From NCBI GenBank assembly GCA_002686995.1, contig NYZC01000309.1:1-34050 (forward strand): 34,050 nucleotides of DNA. Direction: 5' to 3'. Below the pieces are notes generated by a model. The model had not been told where the DNA came from and searched no databases. It saw only the letters and a list, made by a program, of their open reading frames with translations. How positions within the stretch are numbered: the first letter of the stretch is position 1; the number at the start of each line of letters is the position of its first letter. Position numbers and translations under genes: made by a program. Shown here one piece after another: positions 1 through 6,361 of this stretch. The stretch is from Phycisphaeraceae bacterium. Lineage in GTDB: Bacteria; Planctomycetota; Phycisphaerae; Phycisphaerales; Phycisphaeraceae.

Positions 1-57
1 CAAAAGTCGAAAGAACCCGACTCCGGCCGGCGCGGTCGGGCATCGACAGTTCCTCTT

Positions 58-92
58 TCGACCTTGGACCTTCGACCTGCGACCTTCGACTT
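58..92. repeat. Heptamer tandem repeat, five units
   Basis: Five consecutive 7-bp units read TCGACCT, TGGACCT, TCGACCT, GCGACCT and TCGACTT. The array lies in non-coding DNA downstream of the minus-strand prepilin-like gene. A 7-bp period is incompatible with coding. Function is unknown; it looks like a dispersed intergenic repeat. Confidence 0.8.
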
Positions 93-283
93 CTCGCCAC
101 CGTGACGAGAAATTACACCCGAAGAGTCTAATGCGGCCCAGCCGCACGGGGAATGAACCACGGATGAACACGGATGGACACGGATGAATCGGAAAGAAGA
201 AGAATCCGTGTTCATCCGTGTTCATCCGTGGTTCTTCAACTTCTCGTCACCGCGACAAGAAGTGACGGTGGAAGAATCTGATT
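84..283. repeat. Imperfect direct repeats of about 50 bp (84-132 and 234-283), each with a small hairpin
   Basis: The segments 84-132 and 234-283 align along their length with roughly three quarters identity. Each starts with CTTC(G/A)ACTTCTCG and ends near GAAGA(G)TCT. The first contains a hairpin with 10-nt arms (91-100 and 102-111, one G-T pair) around a single C; the second keeps 8 of 10 pairs (241-250 and 252-261). They flank the palindrome at 155-234, so the whole is either a composite element or a palindrome inserted between two repeat copies. Confidence 0.6.
155..234. repeat. Long inverted repeat built from the unit ACCACGGATGAACACGGATG
   Basis: The left arm (155-185) and right arm (204-234) are reverse complements over about 31 bp with one mismatch, separated by an 18-nt A/G-rich loop. 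Each arm is made of 10-bp subunits of the type ACGGATGAAC. The same subunit recurs at 1676-1716 and, inverted, at 2000-2018. It lies about 60 bp downstream of the prepilin-like gene stop and could fold in that transcript, but there is no U tract, so a terminator role is only possible. It is probably one copy of a dispersed genomic repeat. Confidence 0.85.
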
Positions 284-296
284 CCATCCCCTCGAC

Positions 297-1091
297 TCAC
301 TGGCTGTCGAAGTACTGATACAGTTCGATGTGGCCGTCCACGTTGAGGTTGCCGCCGCCGTTCGCCATCCTCAGCAGCCTCATGTACTCCCACAGGTCGT
401 GCGTTCCGTCGGGAATCGTGTCGCCGGCCACGAAGCCGCGTGATCCGTCCGCGTAGGCGACGTTGAGGCCTGAGCCGTCGTGACCTGCAAAGGCGTTCAT
501 ATCCGTGAGGATGAAGTCGCTTGCAATCGCCCAGCGCTCGTCGGGCACGACCCATTCGGACTGGTGCCCGTCGCCGTCGAGTCCGGCCCACCCGCGCATG
601 TGGTAGGTCACCCGGCCCGGGTACTTCACGCCGTCGCTGTCGATCGCCGGGCCGTCCCCGTTGGGCACGTCGGGATCCTCCAGGAACCGGTACACGTCTT
701 CGGCCGGCCAGTCCTCGCTGACAAAGTCGCGGCCCGGGCAGAGCGTCATCTCCACCGTAAGGTAGTCGCCCTTGATCAATGCGCCGTACCCGACGCCCTC
801 GCCGCCATGCACCGGACCGTAGCTGCACCAGTTTGCCCAGCAGCCGGCGCTCGACTGCTCGTTGATCGTGCCGATCTGCGGGTAGGCGCCGCTCGCGTCG
901 CCGGCGTAGGTCGTCATCGCCACCGCGATCTGGTGCATGTTCGATCCGCACATCGTGATCTTCGTAATGTGCTTTGCCTGCTTGATCGCCGGCACCAGCA
1001 GGGCGATCAGCAGCGCGATGATCGAGATCACGACCAGCAGTTCGATGAGCGTGAAGGCGGCGCGGGATCTCATATCATCGGGTCCATTCAT
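297..1091 (-). CDS. Prepilin-like protein with type IV N-terminal methylation motif (H-X-DG class)
   Basis: The product has 264 residues from the ATG at 1091, or 258 from the ATG at 1073 (residue 7), which gives the compact leader MRSRAA before FTLIELLVV. Phe13, Glu17 (mature Glu5) and a hydrophobic helix at about 13-32 form the class III signal cut by prepilin peptidase; the residue before the cut is Ala rather than the textbook Gly. Next come CGSNMHQIAVAMTTYA (about 48-63), a TLCPGRD segment, and near the C-terminus HDGSGLNVAYADGS, which matches the His-spacer-Asp-Gly signature of the large planctomycete prepilin-like families, with ten residues between His and Asp instead of the usual nine. 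These families are membrane-anchored, pseudopilin-like and largely of unknown role. It lies 49 nt downstream of the YcxB-like gene on the same strand, so an operon is likely. Confidence 0.9.
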   Translation of the reverse strand: MNGPDDMRSRAAFTLIELLVVISIIALLIALLVPAIKQAKHITKITMCGSNMHQIAVAMTTYAGDASGAYPQIGTINEQSSAGCWANWCSYGPVHGGEGVGYGALIKGDYLTVEMTLCPGRDFVSEDWPAEDVYRFLEDPDVPNGDGPAIDSDGVKYPGRVTYHMRGWAGLDGDGHQSEWVVPDERWAIASDFILTDMNAFAGHDGSGLNVAYADGSRGFVAGDTIPDGTHDLWEYMRLLRMANGGGNLNVDGHIELYQYFDSQ

Positions 1092-1116
1092 CCCCGTGAT
1101 TCATTGTATCCCTCCT
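1075..1116 (-). promoter_or_regulatory. Strong Shine-Dalgarno and 9-codon leader ORF ahead of the prepilin-like gene
   Basis: On the minus strand AGGAGGG (1116-1110) sits 5 nt before an ATG at 1104. That ATG opens a 9-codon frame (M N H G D E W T R) ending in TGA at 1077-1075, one base before the in-frame prepilin ATG at 1073. The strongest ribosome site therefore serves the mini-ORF, and the prepilin start would be reached by coupling. The alternative is direct initiation at the ATG at 1091, which has only a weak GGGG upstream. Confidence 0.45.
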
Positions 1117-1140
1117 GTCGCGGGCGCGTCCCCGCGGTGT

Positions 1141-1635
1141 TCATCGCACCCCGCATGCCGCGCACCGGCGCTCGATCATCTCGAGTGCGTCCGCCGACAC
1201 CTGGTCCAGCGGCAGGCCGACGTACTGCTTCGTGTCCGAGACGACCAGCCACAGGTCCTTGAACTTCAGCAGCCGGTCGAACGCCGACCAGTTCGTGCGC
1301 GAGCTTCCAGTCGCCGCGGCGCAGGCGATGCCTTCGTCGTCGATCTCGATCACGACTTCGGTCAGCTGATGGCGGCGCACGCGGAAGATTGACTGGCGAC
1401 GGTAGACGTACCAGACGCCGATGAAACTGATGGTCACGATGCCGGCCGCCGTCGTCAGCGCGGTGAGGTACCAGCGCGGGTCCGAGGTCAGCATCAGGTA
1501 GATCAGGCCGGCCCACAGCAGCATGCCCGCGATCAGCGCCTTGTTGCCGAACATGCGCATGAAAAAGCGATGTGCCATGCGCGCCGCGAGGGCTTCGTCG
1601 TAACGAACGGTGAAGCGATGGGAGGTCTCAGGCAT
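1141..1635 (-). CDS. YcxB-like small membrane protein
   Basis: A 164-residue protein. Residues 1-30 are polar (HRFTVRYDEALAARMAHRF); two hydrophobic segments at about 33-49 and 56-78 are likely transmembrane helices. The C-terminal half is a small soluble domain with IDDEGI, then SSRTNWSAFDRLLKFKDL and WLVVSDTKQYVGLPLDQV. This order (two helices, a short beta domain, the 'W..f.r..k..d.w.l......y..lP' pattern and a closing helix) is that of YcxB-like proteins, whose biochemical role is not established. The start chosen is the ATG at 1635; no good Shine-Dalgarno is visible there, and an internal Met at residue 20 is an alternative. The gene precedes the prepilin-like gene by 49 nt and is probably co-transcribed with it. 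A functional link between the two is not evident. Confidence 0.7.
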   Translation of the reverse strand: MPETSHRFTVRYDEALAARMAHRFFMRMFGNKALIAGMLLWAGLIYLMLTSDPRWYLTALTTAAGIVTISFIGVWYVYRRQSIFRVRRHQLTEVVIEIDDEGIACAAATGSSRTNWSAFDRLLKFKDLWLVVSDTKQYVGLPLDQVSADALEMIERRCAACGVR

Positions 1636-1675
1636 GGGCGCGAAGCAGGAAGGCGTGACGCGTCCGTACGTTCAG

Positions 1676-2018
1676 GAACCACGGATGGACAGGGATGGAC
1701 ACGGATGGACGCGGATGCGGGCCGGGCACGCAACTCACGAGGGATCGTCCTCGTCCTTCGTCGTCGCCCTCGTCCTCGATCGTCCGTGCAGGCGTCGATC
1801 CCCGAGATGCCCGCGTCGTGCTGTGGGCATGTTTCGAGGGCATCACGAAGTGAGAAGCTCGTGCGGTCGACGACGAGGACGAGGACGACGACGACGACGA
1901 CGAAGGGGAACGTACATTAAATGCAGCGAGAAGTCTTTCCAGCCAAGGAAGACCAGAGCGGTCAGTAACACGGAATCGATCATTAAGAGCCGGAAGGAAT
2001 TCGTGTTCATCCGTGGTT
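1676..2018. repeat. Nested inverted-repeat element between the two divergent gene groups
   Basis: The outer arms are GGAACCACGGATGGAC... at 1676-1716 and its inverted relative TCGTGTTCATCCGTGGTT at 2001-2018, the same family as the palindrome at 155-234 but enclosing about 280 bp. Inside is a second, imperfect inverted pair rich in GAC/GAG triplets: 1747-1785 (CCTCGTCCTTCGTCGTCGC...) against 1865-1908 (GACGACGAGGACGAGGACGA...). No coding capacity is convincing: ORFs here use the triplet tract as poly-Ser or Arg. It looks like a non-autonomous mobile or dispersed repeat, but no transposase or clear target duplication is visible. Confidence 0.6.
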
Positions 2019-2162
2019 AGCTTCTCCAATCATCCCTATCGGTCAGGACCGGATTGAACCTGCTCACTTCTCTGACCCGTATTCCTTCTGGTCAAGACAG
2101 GAGGAATGAGCGGCACGGTAAGGCCGCCGAAGCGCCGTGCCGTCGACGTGCGCGTATCGTAC

Positions 2163-2190
2163 TTGACTATAGTCGCTTGCGTGGTATCAT
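2163..2190 (+). promoter_or_regulatory. Predicted sigma70-like promoter for the LEPR-XLL genes
   Basis: TTGACT at 2163-2168 and TATCAT at 2185-2190 are separated by 16 nt, in a region locally poorer in GC than the neighbouring genes. This is the best promoter-like pair seen in 2019-2350. Transcription would begin near 2197, leaving a leader of about 150 nt before the ATG at 2351. Apart from this, 2019-2350 shows no supported gene. Confidence 0.45.
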
Positions 2191-2350
2191 GTTGTGTCAG
2201 TTCTTCCGCGGGTGGGTTCGAATCGGCCTTTCAGGACATACTGCCGCAGGACGAGCATGACGGTTCAGGGGTGAAACCAGAGACGCGCTTGGCATCTGGG
2301 TCGACGGCGTTCACGTCCGATCATCGCGACCCTTACGAGGATCAGAGAGT

Positions 2351-3514
2351 ATGGTTCGTACTTCTCATATCGGTGGCTATCGGCCTTTCCGGTTCACAAG
2401 ACGTGCGATTACCAGACGTGCGCGGCGGCGACCCTTGCCCGCGGCGCCGCGCATCGAATCGCTCGAGTCGCGCACGCTGTTATCGGTCAGTGTGATCGAA
2501 GGGCCCGTCGGCTCGGGCATCATTACGTTCAGCGAAGACGCGGCAGGTTCCGATAACCTCAGCCTGCGCCGCAGCGCGTCCACGGGCAACCTCGAGCACA
2601 ACAGTGGCGCCACGTGGATCGACTCCGGCGTCGCGGTGACGGCACTGGATTTCATCCGCGTCGAGCTGGGCAGCGGCGACGACAGCCTGGTGCTCGAGCA
2701 GTCCAACGGAAGCCCGCTGCCAGGGGTCGAGCTCCTGTTCGACGGCGGTGATGGCAACGACCTTCTGTGGGTGCAGGGTCAGGCGGCGGCGACCGAGGCG
2801 CTGGCCATCCGGCCCGACGGCACGTTCAGCGATCGGCACGAGGTGTCGGGACTGCGCGGGGCGGTGCCGCTGAGCACGATCGGTCTCGAGCGCCTGCGCT
2901 ACTCCGGCGTCGGCGGCGACGACACGGTCACGGTCGAGCCTGGCGCTGGCGACGACGACGTCTCGGTGTCCGGTGGCTCCGAGCGCGATCTCGTGACCAC
3001 CGCAAGCCTTCCTGCGATCGAGCTCGAGATGCTCGCCACGCTGGCGATCGACGCCGGCGACACGCGCGGCGGCGACACGGTCAGACTGGTGACGACCTCG
3101 CTGGTCGGCGCGGACCTCTACCAGGTGCTTGGCGGCGCCAACGACCTGCTCGTCATCGAGGGCTCCGACGCGGACGGCGATCAGATCACGATCTCCGATC
3201 CCGACGAGGGGGCGGGGCTGCGTGCGACGATCGTTCACCAGAACTCGGTCAACGGCGGCGTCATCGAGGCACGCGGCGCCCTGGGTCGACTTCGCGTCGA
3301 GACCGGCGGCGGCGACGATCTCGTGGCGATCGACGTGGACGGCAATGGCCTGATCGCGATGCCGATCGAAATCGATGCCGGCGGCGGGGCCGACGACGTG
3401 CTGCAGGTGAGCGGGACGCCTTCCACGCCCGTGAGCGACGTCATCTACCTGCCGGGAAGCGGCGCCGACGGTCGACTTCTATATTATATAAGGATCCGGC
3501 GCTGCTCGACCTGA
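2351..3514 (+). CDS. LEPR-XLL surface protein, N-terminal fragment (frameshifted gene, part 1)
   Basis: 387 residues as read. The first 34 are strikingly basic (RFTRRAITRRARRRPLPAAPR) and are followed by IESLESRTLLS; residues 38-45 are the LEPR-XLL motif with Ser for Pro. This N-terminal tag marks large planctomycete cell-surface proteins, although its export route is not worked out. The rest is beta-helix-like with scattered RTX-type calcium motifs: GSGDDSL, GGDGNDLL, GGDDTV, GAGDDDV, GGGDDLV, GGGADDV. From DVIYLPGSGADGRLLYY the frame becomes nonsense (IRIRRCST) and stops at 3512-3514, while the expected continuation KDPALLDLMDVSFSGLEP is found in another frame from 3490. The intact product would be about 1,252 residues. 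Only a weak purine-rich stretch precedes the ATG at 2351. Confidence 0.75.
   Translation: MVRTSHIGGYRPFRFTRRAITRRARRRPLPAAPRIESLESRTLLSVSVIEGPVGSGIITFSEDAAGSDNLSLRRSASTGNLEHNSGATWIDSGVAVTALDFIRVELGSGDDSLVLEQSNGSPLPGVELLFDGGDGNDLLWVQGQAAATEALAIRPDGTFSDRHEVSGLRGAVPLSTIGLERLRYSGVGGDDTVTVEPGAGDDDVSVSGGSERDLVTTASLPAIELEMLATLAIDAGDTRGGDTVRLVTTSLVGADLYQVLGGANDLLVIEGSDADGDQITISDPDEGAGLRATIVHQNSVNGGVIEARGALGRLRVETGGGDDLVAIDVDGNGLIAMPIEIDAGGGADDVLQVSGTPSTPVSDVIYLPGSGADGRLLYYIRIRRCST
3479..3491 (+). other. AT-only patch with frameshift in the LEPR-XLL gene
   Basis: The stretch TATATTATATA (3480-3490) contains no G or C although the surrounding gene is strongly GC-rich. Deleting two bases (one TA) would join GRLLYY directly to KDPALLDLMDV and restore one reading frame from 2351 to 6111. 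No canonical slippery heptamer is present, so a true mutation or an assembly error is more likely than programmed frameshifting. Confidence 0.75.
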
Positions 3515-6111
3515 TGGACGTTTCGTTCAGCGGTCTCGAGCCGGCCGACAACGGGAGCCCCGTCCCGGTCGTGCGCGAGCTCACGACGGCGGCGCGGCTC
3601 ACGGTGCACGGCACCAGCGCGGCGAACGCGATCGCGCTCGGACCGATGCTCACCGCGTCGACGGCGGTCATCGCGGTCGACGGTGCGCCGGCGATCGCGT
3701 TCGGCGGCAAGACTTCGGCGACGCTCGACGGTGGCGCCGGCGCCGACGCGTTCGATCTCGAGCTTGCGGGTCTGCCAGCGGGCCTGACCAGTATTGAGGT
3801 GTCCGGCGGCGCCGCACTCGATCGACTGGACGTCACGACGCCCGGCCAGAACGACGTGATCTACACGCCCGCCGGCCCGTCAGCGGCAACGCTCGACGTG
3901 TCCGGCGACGCCGAAGTGACGGTCGACGTCGACAGCGTCGAATCGCTCGGGTACGACGGCGCGGGTCAGACCGATACGCTCGACGTCGTGCTTGGCGGCG
4001 CCGACGCGCACCTGCAGGGTGATGCCGCCACGCAGTCCGGCGGAGTCGTCTCGTTACCGTCCGGCGGTGCCGGGGAGCTTGCCATCGACTATGCAGGCGT
4101 CGGTTCGCTGGCGGTGACGGGGGGCGACACGGTTCAGTATGACGCGACGGGTAACGTGGATGACGTCGCGCTTTCCGGCGCGGGCGTGCTATCGGTCTCG
4201 AACTTGCTCGGCGTCGCGCATGTCGTCGATCTTTCCGACAGCGACGGGCTGGTCCTTAACCTGCTCGGCGGCAGCGATGCGCTGAACATCGCGCCGAGCG
4301 CGCTGTTTCCCGGTGGCGTTCTCGTGTTGGGCGGCACGCCGAGCATCGGCAGCGATGCGGTCACCGTGCAACCTGCCAACGGCGCGGTCACGATCGATCT
4401 TGCGACCAGTCGGGTGACCGGCGTCGTCGCGGGGCCCGTCGACCTGGCCGGCATCGAGCACCTGGTGGTGGACGGCAATCCCGGGGCGGCCGACACGTTC
4501 ACGGTCAACGGTGTCGGCGGCGACAGTTCGATTCATACCCTGGCGCTGAACGCCGGCGACGAAGATGCGCTGGACCTCGGCCTGGCCGAGGAGGCTTCCG
4601 GCCTTGCCCTGTCGTCGACCGGCGCACTGCGGTCCAAGATCGCGGCCGGCGAGGGCGCGACGCTGAATATCGACGGCCTTTCGGATCCTGCGGCCGCGCT
4701 TTCGCTGATGATCGAAGGCACCGACGGCGCGGACGACGTGGCGCTGGACGGCGCCGGCGTGACGATCAACGGGCGTCACACGAGCCTTGTCGGCATCGGC
4801 CGCGTCATGCTCGACACGCTCGGCGGCGCGGACACGGTGACGGTCAGCGCAGTCGGCACGTTCCCCGGCGCGGTCGACCTCGACACCGGCGACGGCGACG
4901 ATCGTGTCGAGATCACTTACGCGAGCGACGCCCCGGACACGGCACTGCTCGTCGACACCGGTGACCACGATGCCGGCGATGCCGTCGTCGTGCGCGGCAC
5001 GCCGGGCGACCATCGGTTCGAAGTGGCCAACATTGCCGCCCCCGATGATCCCACCGTGGTGGCGCTGCTCGGCGACGCGGGCTTTGACCCGCAGGACGTC
5101 GTGCAGTCGACTTTCGGTGACGCGACGACCACGACGGCCAACGTCGAGACCCTTCAGGTGCTCGATGGCACGCGCCTCGACGACGATCGGAACACGGTCG
5201 AGCAGAAGAAGTTCGAGATCACCGACGGCGATGAGAACCGGACCATGATCTCGACCCGGGGTCCGGGCACCGTGGACGTCTACCTCGACCTGATCGATCC
5301 GGCGGCGGCGAGCGCGATCCATTCGATCATGACCGAGGGCACGACCAGCGCGAAGACGCGCCTCGACGTCAAGGTTCGCAAGGCGCGCGGCAGCGGTGTG
5401 CAGCCGACGATCGGCAGCGTCTCGGGCGCAGGGCTGAAGTCGCTGAAGGCGAAGGACTCGGACCTGGTGGAGGGCATCGACCTGCCTGACGGGCTGGGCC
5501 AGCTCGACCTTCATGACATCGCCGACGGCGCGTCGATCGCGGCCGGCGGCCCGTCCGGCCTGAAGAGCAAGGTCAAGGCCAACGACATCGGCGCCGGCGT
5601 CGAGATCGTGCTGGGCGGCATCCTGCAGGATCTCAAGGTGAACGCGTGGGGCGCCGGCGGTTCGCTGGTGGCGAAGCTCGTCCAGCGCATCTCGGCGAAG
5701 GCCGGGTTCCTGGCGGACATCACGGCGACCGGCGCGGACGCCAAGGGTATCGGCGTCGGCAGCATCAAGGTGACCGGCGACCTCACCTCGCAGATCACGG
5801 CCCGTAAGATCAAGAGCATCGGGGTGAAGGACGGCGACGCGCAGCTCAGCGTGACGACGCTGGCGCGGGAGTCCGAGCTCGGGCGCAAGAAAGACGTAAT
5901 CGGCGCCCTGTCCGTGGTGGGCGGCGACCTGGTGGATTCCGAGATCCTCATGAGGCAGGGCACGTCGCTGGCGAAGCTGACCGTGAAGACCGGTCGCGGC
6001 GGCGGCGGCCGCGTGGTGGGACTGACGATGACAGGCCTGCTCGGACGGACCGCCGTGGACGACCAGGCCGGCCCGGTCACGTTGAACGGCGACGCGATCG
6101 TCCTCGTGTAG
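3514..6111 (+). CDS. LEPR-XLL surface protein, C-terminal fragment (frameshifted gene, part 2)
   Basis: The coding frame actually resumes at about 3490, but the first ATG in it is at 3514, giving 865 residues. That ATG overlaps the TGA of the upstream fragment as TGATG, a classic re-initiation geometry. The first two thirds are repeats typical of planctomycete surface proteins: DVIYTPAG, SNLLGVAHVVDLSDSDGLVLNL, LGGADTVTVSAVGTFPG and DTGDGDDRVEI. The last 300 residues are richer in Lys and Gly and form a repetitive beta-solenoid pattern (GLGQLDLHDIADGASI, LGGILQDLKVNAWGAGGSL, GVGSIKVTGDLTSQI, IGALSVVGGDLVDSEI), ending in VTLNGDAIVLV. No catalytic motif or C-terminal anchor is visible. It is followed directly by the 12-bp tandem array and, 250 bp on, by the giant gene in the same orientation. 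Confidence 0.75.
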   Translation: MDVSFSGLEPADNGSPVPVVRELTTAARLTVHGTSAANAIALGPMLTASTAVIAVDGAPAIAFGGKTSATLDGGAGADAFDLELAGLPAGLTSIEVSGGAALDRLDVTTPGQNDVIYTPAGPSAATLDVSGDAEVTVDVDSVESLGYDGAGQTDTLDVVLGGADAHLQGDAATQSGGVVSLPSGGAGELAIDYAGVGSLAVTGGDTVQYDATGNVDDVALSGAGVLSVSNLLGVAHVVDLSDSDGLVLNLLGGSDALNIAPSALFPGGVLVLGGTPSIGSDAVTVQPANGAVTIDLATSRVTGVVAGPVDLAGIEHLVVDGNPGAADTFTVNGVGGDSSIHTLALNAGDEDALDLGLAEEASGLALSSTGALRSKIAAGEGATLNIDGLSDPAAALSLMIEGTDGADDVALDGAGVTINGRHTSLVGIGRVMLDTLGGADTVTVSAVGTFPGAVDLDTGDGDDRVEITYASDAPDTALLVDTGDHDAGDAVVVRGTPGDHRFEVANIAAPDDPTVVALLGDAGFDPQDVVQSTFGDATTTTANVETLQVLDGTRLDDDRNTVEQKKFEITDGDENRTMISTRGPGTVDVYLDLIDPAAASAIHSIMTEGTTSAKTRLDVKVRKARGSGVQPTIGSVSGAGLKSLKAKDSDLVEGIDLPDGLGQLDLHDIADGASIAAGGPSGLKSKVKANDIGAGVEIVLGGILQDLKVNAWGAGGSLVAKLVQRISAKAGFLADITATGADAKGIGVGSIKVTGDLTSQITARKIKSIGVKDGDAQLSVTTLARESELGRKKDVIGALSVVGGDLVDSEILMRQGTSLAKLTVKTGRGGGGRVVGLTMTGLLGRTAVDDQAGPVTLNGDAIVLV

Positions 6112-6240
6112 CCCCTCGTGTAGCCCCTCGTGTAGCCCCTCGTGTAGCCCCTCGTGTAGCCCCTCGTGTAGCCCCTCGTGTAGTCCCTCGTGTAGTCCCT
6201 GGTGTAGTCCCTCGTGTAGTTCCTCGTGTAGTCCCTCGTG
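6109..6240 (+). repeat. 12-bp tandem array, 11 units, starting at the stop codon
   Basis: Six identical units TAGCCCCTCGTG (6109-6180) are followed by five variants (TAGTCCCTCGTG, TAGTCCCTGGTG, TAGTCCCTCGTG, TAGTTCCTCGTG, TAGTCCCTCGTG; 6181-6240), then a last TAG at 6241. The first TAG is the stop of the upstream gene. Because 12 is a multiple of three, every unit places another TAG in the same frame, twelve in all. The unit resembles the gene's own last codons (GTC CTC GTG TAG), suggesting slippage expansion from the 3' end. It has no internal dyad, so it does not look like a terminator. Positions 6241-6361 contain no clear promoter or terminator. Confidence 0.95.
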
Positions 6241-6361
6241 TAGTCGAGTTGATCGAGTCATTCGGGCCGGCGCCACGCGCCGACAGCGGAAGCGAGACGT
6301 ATGTCGGGACCTTCCCGAACTGAAGCAGCGCCTCGGACGATGATCCGCCGGATCGTCGACC

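Noticed and set aside
1628-2029. Minus-strand ORF with a poly-serine run
   Set aside because: The serine run is the GAC/GAG triplet tract of the repeat element, and both ends lie in the ACCACGGATGAAC repeat arms; there is no domain.
2106-2495. Plus-strand ORF with a signal-peptide-like start (LTIVACVVSCCVSS)
   Set aside because: AGGAGG is immediately before the ATG, too close to be a working ribosome site. Third-position GC is poor past the first codons, and the ORF overlaps the start of the LEPR-XLL gene. A small real gene cannot be fully excluded.
3479-3491. Programmed ribosomal frameshift at the AT patch
   Set aside because: No X XXY YYZ slippery heptamer matches the required shift, and tRNA-Tyr re-pairing at the neighbouring frame would fail. 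An indel fits better.
6109-6240. 12-bp array as a terminator or CRISPR-like array
   Set aside because: The units have no dyad symmetry and no T run, and there are no unique spacers between them.
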